Origin: Bacteroidales bacterium
GTDB taxonomy: Bacteria > Bacteroidota > Bacteroidia > Bacteroidales > P3
Direction of reading: 5' to 3'
DNA: 6,990 bases
NCBI GenBank assembly: GCA_023227645.1
Contig: JALNVJ010000079.1
Span: 1 to 6,990 of the forward strand
Position 1 is the first letter of the stretch; every line of letters starts with the position of its first letter. Made by a program: the position numbers and the translations under genes. Positions 1 to 6,847 of the stretch are shown in pieces. Under the pieces are notes generated by a model. It had not been told where the DNA came from. It searched no databases and worked only from the letters and a program-made list of their open reading frames with translations.

Positions 1-2654
1 AGATCAAAAGAATAAGAGCTAAAAGCATTTGGAGCAAGTGAGCTTAAAACCTTTATGCTATCGGATTGAGAATATAGATTTGAAGACAAAGCAGAAAAAT
101 AAACATTACCTACCTCTGCAGCGTTTCTTCCTACATTTCTAATATCAAAGCTAATGCTTATTCTTTCCCCTACCAATAAATCATTAGTAGTATCTTTTGT
201 AATATTAATATTTTCAATCTCCAATTCAGGACAAAAAGCATCTATTGAAAATACTTTATTATTATTATAATTATTATCACCAACTATCTCAAGAGAATAC
301 TCTAATTGGCTTCTGTCTATTGTTCCATTTAATATTCTAACCTTTAAAGCATTGTCTGAAATAATATTAGAATTTCCTCCAACAAGTCCAATATACTCAA
401 TAGAATCACTAAATATTAAATTTTGAGTGTTGCTCACTTTTAGGGATACATTATCAATTGCTTGAGTACCAAGATTTGCAATATCTAAACTAATAAAATA
501 TTCTTCATTATTTTTTAGTTCCGTAACTTCCTCCAATTGACTATTAAGATATTTTAATGAGTTGATATTAATAATAGGATAGTTCGGAACAAATACATTT
601 ATTGAATCAATAATAGGAAATGAGAACTGATTAGTAATAACAACCTTAAGATTGCTTGGATGATTAATTGCGTTATCAAATACAATATTAACATCCCCAA
701 TAGAATCGGCTTGAGAAGCCCCTAATAATTGTCCATTTTGTGAAATCCCAACAAATGCATAGGGTTGAGTTGCTAATGAAATATTTGAAGATCCAAAAGG
801 AACTGAATCAGGAATTAAACTTGTCATCGCTATAGGCACACCAACATAAGGACTTAGGGATGGATCACCCATTAGATGATATATTTCCCAATAATAGTTT
901 GATAAGTTAGAACCATATTTTAGAACAGATAAATTTCCTGCTTGAACAATCTGACCAGCTGTTGTGTACCATTTTGCAAAAGCTTCGTTATTTTTGTGAA
1001 ATAACCTATCGTAAGCACCTAAATTATTAGCATCATAAGTAGGATTAACATTTACTGCCTTACTTCCAACCGACCAATAGAAATCTTCGTACCAATATGT
1101 GTAGTTAGATCCTCCAATAACACCTATACCCCCTTTATTATCAGCTCTTATAATTGCTTCGGCAAAACATTCACTTTCACTAAACTTACTCGACAAACAA
1201 CAATTATTAATGTAGAATGCAAACTTTCCATCATTATTCATAGACGTAATATTACCAGGAGAAAGAGAAGGATTTGACCAACCATTTACACCGCAATGAG
1301 CAGTATAATTAATAAACGAATAACCATTTATAGAAATACTATCTCTAATTTGACTATCATATGTAGCAGAAGAAGGGTTATAATACACTAATGTATCTGT
1401 ATTAGGATTATTCTTCAAATAAGATTTCGCATAATTCACTTGTCCATTTCCACATGTTGGAGCAGGAGAATTATTATCTGAACCAGCCACCAAAAGAGTT
1501 TTTCTCAAATAAGAATTATCCACCATAAGATTTTTTTCATAGGCAATAGTCTTATTAATAATAGCTCCCATTTGAGCAAGAGTTTGGGCAGGGAATCTAC
1601 CATAAAACAAGTCTGGTAAAAAATCTCCAGTATACTCAGCATAATATAAATCAGTTGGAGCAGGATTATTTAGATCAGTAACAGCATCAAAAGCAGGAAT
1701 TTGCTGAACATCACCACAAATTAAAAGATAATCCGCAGCAGGAGAATCATTAGTAGCATTATTCCATAAAGTCTGCAAATAACTTCTCATCTCCTCTTTT
1801 GAAGTCCCAACACCCGCTTGACCCTTATAAAGCTCAATAATTTCAATCCCTTTCTCTTTCTTCCACTGAATAAAAGGCTGTAAGACTGTTGAAAACATAG
1901 GATCAGACAAAATAATCATCTTCAACGGCCTATCAATTGAAGACGATGGAATAGTTGAAGAAATACTCTTTCCATTAATAGTTTTTTGGCCAAGGAAAGC
2001 AGATTGCTGATTACTATATTTTAGTTTAGCATCCTTTGTTGCTTTATAATCAATATCTACAAATTTTATATTAACATCAAATGACTTAACAAGAATAATA
2101 ATATTTGAAACCGGATTATACTTAATAGGAGAAACAGACATACGAGCCAACCTTACCCCTCCCATATAACCCAATTTTTCAACCACAACTAAATCATTAC
2201 CAAAGAATTCATCACTAAGATATACTTTTTCATTAATAATAAAAGGATTCTCAGTTTCAGATTTAGATAGAGATTTTTGTACAGGAATTATCATATAATT
2301 TCCATACTTATCTAATGAATATGTTTCAGTAACTATATTACTATACTCAATTTCAATATCTCCACCATAAGGAAGCTCAAGGAGTTGAGAATAAATAGGA
2401 AGCTCAGGAAAACCAACCTTAAGGCTAGTCCCAAAATCCTCCCCCATATTAATTTTAAAGAAAGTACCTTTCTCTGTTTTTACATTCTCTAAGCCCAAGA
2501 AAGAAAATCTTTGGGAAAAGAATAAATTTTCGGATGATTCCGTAAAAACTGGATTTGGATTTTTAAAATCCTCTCCAATAATAATTTGAGCATTTAATTT
2601 AGAACTAAATATTAGAATAAATAGAACAAATATATTAAAAATTAATCGTTTCAT
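1..2654 (-). CDS. Secreted C25 (gingipain-family) cysteine peptidase, C-terminus beyond the left edge
   Basis: The frame is open from ATG at 2654 to the window edge, giving 884 residues without a stop. Residues 1-22 form a signal peptide (MKRLIFNIFV start, hydrophobic core, SKLNA before Gln23). Residues 23 to about 240 fit a gingipain-type propeptide region. Residues 240-605 match the peptidase C25 domain: NYTAHCG puts the catalytic His at 453, and INNCCLSSKF followed by CFAEAIIRA puts the catalytic Cys at 486. The His-Cys distance of 33 equals that of gingipain R (His211/Cys244), and CFAEA is shared with gingipains. The domain ends near HLMGDPSL (593-600). Residues 605-700 resemble the Ig-like domain that follows gingipain catalytic domains; about 700-800 and 808-884 are beta-rich CARDB-like modules. 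Early placement of C25 favours a secreted protease over PorU, the T9SS sortase, whose C25 domain lies later. A T9SS sorting domain is expected outside the window. Endopeptidase activity is inferred from the family; specificity is unknown. Confidence 0.9.
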   Translation of the reverse strand, partial: MKRLIFNIFVLFILIFSSKLNAQIIIGEDFKNPNPVFTESSENLFFSQRFSFLGLENVKTEKGTFFKINMGEDFGTSLKVGFPELPIYSQLLELPYGGDIEIEYSNIVTETYSLDKYGNYMIIPVQKSLSKSETENPFIINEKVYLSDEFFGNDLVVVEKLGYMGGVRLARMSVSPIKYNPVSNIIILVKSFDVNIKFVDIDYKATKDAKLKYSNQQSAFLGQKTINGKSISSTIPSSSIDRPLKMIILSDPMFSTVLQPFIQWKKEKGIEIIELYKGQAGVGTSKEEMRSYLQTLWNNATNDSPAADYLLICGDVQQIPAFDAVTDLNNPAPTDLYYAEYTGDFLPDLFYGRFPAQTLAQMGAIINKTIAYEKNLMVDNSYLRKTLLVAGSDNNSPAPTCGNGQVNYAKSYLKNNPNTDTLVYYNPSSATYDSQIRDSISINGYSFINYTAHCGVNGWSNPSLSPGNITSMNNDGKFAFYINNCCLSSKFSESECFAEAIIRADNKGGIGVIGGSNYTYWYEDFYWSVGSKAVNVNPTYDANNLGAYDRLFHKNNEAFAKWYTTAGQIVQAGNLSVLKYGSNLSNYYWEIYHLMGDPSLSPYVGVPIAMTSLIPDSVPFGSSNISLATQPYAFVGISQNGQLLGASQADSIGDVNIVFDNAINHPSNLKVVITNQFSFPIIDSINVFVPNYPIININSLKYLNSQLEEVTELKNNEEYFISLDIANLGTQAIDNVSLKVSNTQNLIFSDSIEYIGLVGGNSNIISDNALKVRILNGTIDRSQLEYSLEIVGDNNYNNNKVFSIDAFCPELEIENINITKDTTNDLLVGERISISFDIRNVGRNAAEVGNVYFSALSSNLYSQSDSIKVLSSLAPNAFSSYSFD

Positions 2655-2679
2655 AAGTCATAATATTATAAATAACATG

Positions 2680-2713
2680 CAAAAATACAATGATTTTTAC
2701 AACTTTCACCAAA
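2680..2713 (-). promoter_or_regulatory. Probable promoter of the C25 peptidase gene
   Basis: On the minus strand, TATTTTTG at 2687-2680 matches the Bacteroidota -7 consensus TAnnTTTG exactly, and TTTG at 2713-2710 could be the -33 element. The spacer is 22 bases, longer than the usual ~19, so the upstream half is less certain. The -7 box ends 25 bases before the ATG at 2654, predicting a short leader of about 20 nt. There is no clear Shine-Dalgarno sequence before the ATG, as is common in this phylum. Confidence 0.5.
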
Positions 2714-2731
2714 GAAAAGAAAAAAATCATT
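2689..2731. repeat. 10-bp perfect inverted repeat around the peptidase -33 element
   Basis: AATGATTTTT at 2689-2698 is repeated in inverted form as AAAAATCATT at 2722-2731, separated by 23 bases. The interval contains the putative -33 TTTG of the minus-strand promoter, and the left arm directly abuts the -7 box. The placement would suit an operator for a dimeric regulator. AT-rich arms of this length can also arise by chance. Confidence 0.5.
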
Positions 2732-2948
2732 ATATATATGTATAAAAAGAGAAAAACCAAGCCCAAACCCATATAAAATCCCAAATTAATTCCCATCAGA
2801 AATATATTATATTATTCACTATTCCACAGCAGCAAACCTCATAAACGATTGCCCTCCCCTATTCAAAAACCAAACCCAACCTAACCTTACAGAGACAACG
2901 ATTTATCAGCTATGATTTTAAAAAAATTTTAAAAAGATAAGGAATTGT
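2732..2948. other. Non-coding divergent intergenic segment, C-rich and G-poor on the plus strand
   Basis: No supportable gene lies here. Between 2761 and 2880 the plus strand has 38 C and only 6 G. The stretch 2870-2886 reads on the minus strand as GGTTAGGTTGGGTTTGG, four G-runs that could form a two-layer G-quadruplex. From 2915 to 2935 alternating T4 and A5-A7 tracts lie just upstream of the right-hand promoter and may act like an UP element. Confidence 0.5.
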
Positions 2949-2979
2949 TTTGTATATTAAAAAATAAATACTATATTTG
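2949..2979 (+). promoter_or_regulatory. Bacteroidota-type promoter of the LRR surface protein gene
   Basis: TTTG at 2949-2952, a 19-base spacer, then TATATTTG at 2972-2979 match the Bacteroidota primary-sigma consensus (TTTG, about 19 bases, TAnnTTTG) in both sequence and spacing. Transcription should start at about 2984-2987, leaving a leader of about 45 nt before the ATG at 3030. A/T tracts at 2915-2935 lie directly upstream. Confidence 0.8.
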
Positions 2980-3029
2980 CAAGTATCAAACAATTGTTTC
3001 GTGTATTTATTGATTTAAAAGTTTTGTTT

Positions 3030-6000
3030 ATGAAAAAAAGATTACTAATTGTTTTTGTTTTTGTTTTGATAGGGATAAGTTTAAAGGTTCAAGCTTATGA
3101 TTTTAGTTTAGTAAGTAATGGTAATGTATTGTATTTTAATATTACATCTGCTACAGCTCCTTATAAGGTAGAAGTTACGTCTCAAACTACTTCTCGTCCG
3201 TATTATTATTCAGCAAAACCAACAGGAATAGTAATTATTCCAAATAGTGTAACATATAATGAAATAACATATTCTGTTACTTCAATTGGAAATTTTGCTT
3301 TTTATGGCTGTACAAGTATAACATCAGTTACAATTCCTAATTCTGTTACTTCAATTGAATCAGTGGTTTTTACAAACTGTACAAATTTAACATCAGTAAT
3401 AATTCCTAATTCTGTTACTTCAATTGGAAATTATATTTTTGATGGCTGTTCAAGTTTAACATCAATTACAATTCCTAACTCTATTACTTCATTGGGAAGT
3501 GGTACTTTTTATTCCTGTACAAGTTTAACATCGATTACACTTCCTAATTCTATTACTTCAATTGGAGATCATACTTTTTATAGATGTACAAGTTTAGCAT
3601 CAATTACAATTCCTAATTCTGTTACTTCAATTGAAGATCAAGCTTTTGGATATTGTAGTAGTTTAACATCAATTACAATTCCTAACGCTGTTACTTCAAT
3701 TGGATATGATGTATTTGGTTTTTGCACAGCTTTAACATCGGTTTCAATTCCAAATTCTGTTACTTCAATTGACCAGTATGCTTTTGAATTTTGTAGTAGT
3801 TTAATTTCAGTTACAATTCCTAATTCTGTTACTTCAATTGGAGAAACTGCTTTTCAAAATTGTAGTGGTTTAACTTCCATTACTTTCTTAGGACTTCCTC
3901 CATCAATAAGTACAACTACATTTACAAATGTTTCTACAAATATTCCCGTTTATGTTTATTGCAACCTAAGTTTAATCTATCTTGCAACACCAAATTTTAA
4001 TTTCACAAATATTATTGAAATGCCTTGTCCTGCATTAACAGATACAACAGAATATGTAGAAATAAAAGGAATAAGCTCAAATACCAATTTAACCATACAA
4101 GGAGGTTCTGGAATTAAATGGGTGAAGAAAGGAAATGAAAGCCCTGTTTTCTATTCAGGAACAGTTGTAAATATTAACAGTTCATCTAATGAGATAATAA
4201 AAATATATGGAGATTTTACTTCTCTTAAATGTAATAATAATTCACTGAACAATATTGATATAAGTAATAGTAGGTCTTTAGAAAACTTAGACTGTTCAAG
4301 CAATTTATTTGATAGCCTCGCCATTAATTCATCAATATTGAAAACTTTATCTTGTGGAGGTAACCAATTAAAGTATCTTAATCTAAGTAATTGTAATGCA
4401 TTAGAAATGTTGGAAACCACTTCATCAAATATAGGACAATTGAATAATGTTAATCTTAATGGCTGTAATGCTTTAAAAGAAGCTGATTTCACAAGTCAAA
4501 TGAATTTAGAAATACTTGATATCAGCAATTTGCCTTCATTCACAACTTTGAAATGTGACAATACTTCATTAGCAACTATTATAGCTAATAACACCCCTAA
4601 TTTCGATACTATTTACTGTAAATTAATTGCTTCATCTTGTACCTATGATTCATTATTTACTTCGCTTCCAACAAAAGATAGTGGTAGCTTTGGTCGTGTT
4701 TACTTTGGCGAATCTTTAACAACAGAGGAGTCAACTTGTAGGGACTCTATTGCTTTAAGGAAAGGGTGGATACCTTATACTATGACTCCTACAGGTAATG
4801 TTTTAGCTAAAACTCCTAATACAACCTATTCTTGTTTTATTGTAAGTGTTTTAACTGACGAAAATGATAATTCTTATGGCTATGTTACTGGTAGTGGTAG
4901 CTATGAAGAAGGAGATATTGTTGTATTAAACGCTATTCCTTATGAAAATAATACTTTTTTATATTGGAACGACGGAAATACCAATGCAACACGAACAATA
5001 TCTGCTCACGATACAACCTTTACTGCAATATTTAGACATTTCAATCTTGTATATGATACTGTCTATATCTGTGAAGGTGAAACTTACCAATTCTTTAATT
5101 CTAATTTAGTAAATGCAGGGGACTATACTTATGATGATTCTATCACAACAACACTATATGAACGTCATAATCTAAATCTTAAAGTAAGACCAATCTCTTA
5201 TACCTCAATTACAGCATCTATTTGTCAAGGAGAAATTTATACAGAGAATGAATTTAATGAAAACTCAACTGGTGTTTTTATAGATAATTTACAATCAATT
5301 AATGGTTGTGATAGTATTATTACTTTAAATCTTATTGTTAATCCTATTTACAACGATACTATAATCGCGAATATATGCCAAAATCAAACTTATAACTTAA
5401 ATGGATTTAATGAATCAACAGAAGGCTTCTACACTCAAAATTTGCAAACAGTAAATGGTTGTGATAGTATTGTTAATCTATCGCTAATTGTTAATCCAAC
5501 TTATTTAATATCTCATAATGATGTTATTTGTCAAGGAGAATTATATAGCAATTATGGGTTTAGTTTCATTGCAGACACTACAGGTTTATATATGCAAAAC
5601 TTACAAACCTTAAAAGGTTGCGATAGCATAATTATATTAAACCTAATTGTAAATCCAATCTATAATCATACAATAGAAGCATGTATTTGTGAAGGAACAA
5701 CTTATAGTTTAAATGGATTTAATGAAAACACAGAAGGTACTTACTCGCAAGAACTACAAACAATAAATGGTTGCGACAGTGTGGTAAATCTAAATCTTAT
5801 TGTAAATCCAGTATTTAACGATACAATTATAGCAAGCATTTGTCAAGATGAAACCTATAATCAATTTGGATTTAATGAGAATACAACTGGCTTCTACACT
5901 CAAAACATGCAAACAATAAATGGTTGTGATAGCATTGTAAACTTATCGCTTACTTTTAACCCAAGTTTCAATGATACAATTACAGCAGAAATATGCCAAG

Positions 6001-6608
6001 GTGAAGTTTATAATCAATTTGGATTTAATGAGAATACAACTGGCTTCTACACTCAAAACATGCAAACAATAAATGGTTGCGATAGTTTACTTATATTAAA
6101 TCTTATTGTTAATGAGGTGACAACTCCTACAAATTTAACCTTAGATAATGTTGAGAACTATTTCAAATTATCTTGGTATGGAGATTCAGAACGTTATGTT
6201 ATCTACAAAGATAACGATTCAATATGTGTAATAACAACTAGAATATTTAATGATACCAATGTTGTTAATGGAATAACTTATTGTTATCAAGTAAAAGCTT
6301 TAGTTGGAGAATGTGAATCAGAAAAAGTTGAAATTTGCAATATATTTACTGGATTAGATGACAAAATAAACAAAGATGATATTTCAATTATCCTATACCC
6401 TAACCCAACAAGTGGCAAGGCAATATTAGAAGTTGAAGGAATAACAATAGCTTTTGATGTATTCATATATGATATTACAGGTAGATATTTGAAAACATAT
6501 AAACTTGAAGCAAACCAAAAGGAATTAGATATAGATTTGACAGGATTTGCAAAGGGAGTGTATCAAGTTAAGGTATTGAACAATACTAAGAAGTTGATTG
6601 TAAACTAA
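3030..6608 (+). CDS. T9SS-secreted multidomain BspA-type LRR surface protein (1192 aa)
   Basis: Start: ATG at 3030 is preferred over an in-frame TTG at 2994 because it begins directly with a signal peptide (MKKRLLIVFV, ending VQA at 22), and the TTG lies only about 10 nt from the predicted transcription start. Domains: 83-289, nine BspA-type (LRR_5) repeats of 23 residues (VTSIGxxxFxxCxSLTSITIPNS) with a cap to about 335; about 395-530, a different leucine-rich solenoid (SLNNIDIS, LENLDCSSN, LKYLNLSN); 603-668, an InlB B-repeat-like module with FLYWNDG; 675-722, a degenerate and 723-1030 six full copies of a ~51-residue module with ICQGExY and NGCDSI; about 1032-1103, FN3-like; 1118-1192, T9SS type A sorting domain (LYPNPTSG, TGRYL, GVYQVKV, ending KKLIVN). 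The product should cross the inner membrane by Sec, then the outer membrane by T9SS, and be anchored or released. Adhesion or ligand binding is inferred; no catalytic domain is visible. Confidence 0.93.
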   Translation: MKKRLLIVFVFVLIGISLKVQAYDFSLVSNGNVLYFNITSATAPYKVEVTSQTTSRPYYYSAKPTGIVIIPNSVTYNEITYSVTSIGNFAFYGCTSITSVTIPNSVTSIESVVFTNCTNLTSVIIPNSVTSIGNYIFDGCSSLTSITIPNSITSLGSGTFYSCTSLTSITLPNSITSIGDHTFYRCTSLASITIPNSVTSIEDQAFGYCSSLTSITIPNAVTSIGYDVFGFCTALTSVSIPNSVTSIDQYAFEFCSSLISVTIPNSVTSIGETAFQNCSGLTSITFLGLPPSISTTTFTNVSTNIPVYVYCNLSLIYLATPNFNFTNIIEMPCPALTDTTEYVEIKGISSNTNLTIQGGSGIKWVKKGNESPVFYSGTVVNINSSSNEIIKIYGDFTSLKCNNNSLNNIDISNSRSLENLDCSSNLFDSLAINSSILKTLSCGGNQLKYLNLSNCNALEMLETTSSNIGQLNNVNLNGCNALKEADFTSQMNLEILDISNLPSFTTLKCDNTSLATIIANNTPNFDTIYCKLIASSCTYDSLFTSLPTKDSGSFGRVYFGESLTTEESTCRDSIALRKGWIPYTMTPTGNVLAKTPNTTYSCFIVSVLTDENDNSYGYVTGSGSYEEGDIVVLNAIPYENNTFLYWNDGNTNATRTISAHDTTFTAIFRHFNLVYDTVYICEGETYQFFNSNLVNAGDYTYDDSITTTLYERHNLNLKVRPISYTSITASICQGEIYTENEFNENSTGVFIDNLQSINGCDSIITLNLIVNPIYNDTIIANICQNQTYNLNGFNESTEGFYTQNLQTVNGCDSIVNLSLIVNPTYLISHNDVICQGELYSNYGFSFIADTTGLYMQNLQTLKGCDSIIILNLIVNPIYNHTIEACICEGTTYSLNGFNENTEGTYSQELQTINGCDSVVNLNLIVNPVFNDTIIASICQDETYNQFGFNENTTGFYTQNMQTINGCDSIVNLSLTFNPSFNDTITAEICQGEVYNQFGFNENTTGFYTQNMQTINGCDSLLILNLIVNEVTTPTNLTLDNVENYFKLSWYGDSERYVIYKDNDSICVITTRIFNDTNVVNGITYCYQVKALVGECESEKVEICNIFTGLDDKINKDDISIILYPNPTSGKAILEVEGITIAFDVFIYDITGRYLKTYKLEANQKELDIDLTGFAKGVYQVKVLNNTKKLIVN
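3276..3896 (+). repeat. Nine tandem 69-bp repeats encoding BspA-type LRRs
   Basis: Nine in-frame 69-bp units encode residues 83-289. The part coding for IPNSVTSI is nearly the same at the DNA level in most units (for example ATTCCTAATTCTGTTACTTC), whereas the codons for the residues around the conserved Phe and Cys differ in every unit. The ninth unit diverges at its end into the solenoid cap (FLGLPP). Confidence 0.92.
5196..6119 (+). repeat. Six tandem ~153-bp repeats encoding a two-cysteine module
   Basis: Units cover residues 723-773, 774-824, 825-877, 878-928, 929-979 and 980-1030. All are 51 residues except the third, which has 53. Each has the order ICQGExY, GFNExTxGFYTQNLQT, NGCDSI, LNLIVNP, with two cysteines about 30 residues apart that could form a disulfide in the periplasm or outside the cell. 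A degenerate copy (YICEGETY, 675-722) precedes them and lacks the second Cys. Units five and six share 71 identical bases (5856-5926 and 6009-6079). Similar modules occur in large secreted Bacteroidota proteins, but I cannot give a family name. Confidence 0.9.
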
Positions 6609-6626
6609 AAGGATTTAATAAATAAA

Positions 6627-6673
6627 GGTTTGGCGTTGGCACTAAGCTAAATGTCTTAGTGCAACACTGAACC
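6627..6673 (+). terminator. Imperfect long hairpin after the LRR gene, probable terminator
   Basis: Beginning 18 bases after the stop codon, GCACTAAG (6639-6646) pairs with CTTAGTGC (6655-6662) around an 8-base loop. With one bulged G at 6638 the stem continues through GTT/AAC, then two wobble pairs, a G-C pair and one mismatch, to GGTT (6627-6630) with AACC (6670-6673). No immediate T-tract follows, so intrinsic termination is likely but not certain. A small alternative stem (TGAAC/GTTCA, 6668-6685) overlaps its base. Confidence 0.5.
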
Positions 6674-6692
6674 TATTAAAGTTCATTATTTG

Positions 6693-6738
6693 TGTTTCCA
6701 TGTTTCCACTTACTATAGGGGCTGGAAACATGGAAACA
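6693..6738. repeat. Perfect 16-bp inverted repeat with arms made of tandem 8-mers
   Basis: The left arm is TGTTTCCA twice (6693-6708), the right arm is TGGAAACA twice (6723-6738), and the spacer is 14 bases (CTTACTATAGGGGC). Pairing is perfect over 16 bp. The 8-mer therefore occurs four times, twice in each orientation. Neither side has a proper T-tract, so this is not a typical intrinsic terminator. It could be a binding site with four half-sites, a transcript-stabilising hairpin or a dispersed genomic repeat. Confidence 0.85.
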
Positions 6739-6847
6739 AACTTAAAAACCAATATCAAACCCCTCAAAAATAAAACCCCAAAACAATTTTCTGAAACGCT
6801 GTTTTAAAAAAATGAAACTAAGATTCAAGAAATTAAAACGGTGATTC
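6739..6847. other. Non-coding A-rich spacer
   Basis: No convincing gene or site is visible. The stretch is A-rich with scattered AAACCCC-like words. A 35-codon minus-strand frame (ATG at 6849, stop at 6742) exists, but it has a Phe-rich, low-complexity composition and a stop codon immediately before its ATG, so I do not call it a gene. Confidence 0.5.

Noticed and set aside
2994..3029. TTG start extending the LRR protein by 12 residues
   Set aside because: The extension precedes a complete signal peptide, and the TTG is about 10 nt from the predicted transcription start; ATG at 3030 is better.
3276..3896. Diversity-generating retroelement variable region as the cause of LRR variation
   Set aside because: No reverse transcriptase, template repeat or adenine-directed pattern against a template can be seen in the window; variation lies between tandem repeats rather than in one C-terminal variable region.
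4151..4492. A 113-codon open frame on the minus strand
   Set aside because: It lies entirely inside the large LRR gene, has no promoter or recognisable domain, and its Leu/Ser-rich composition is what the antisense of Asn/Leu/Ser-rich repeats produces.
6627..6673. Integron attC-like site (hairpin with a bulged base near GTT/AAC)
   Set aside because: The outer core boxes do not fit RYYYAAC and GTTRRRY in either orientation, and no integrase or cassette arrangement is present.
6693..6738. Invertible promoter or phase-variation switch based on the inverted repeat
   Set aside because: The 14-base spacer is far too short to hold a promoter, and no recombinase gene is in the window.
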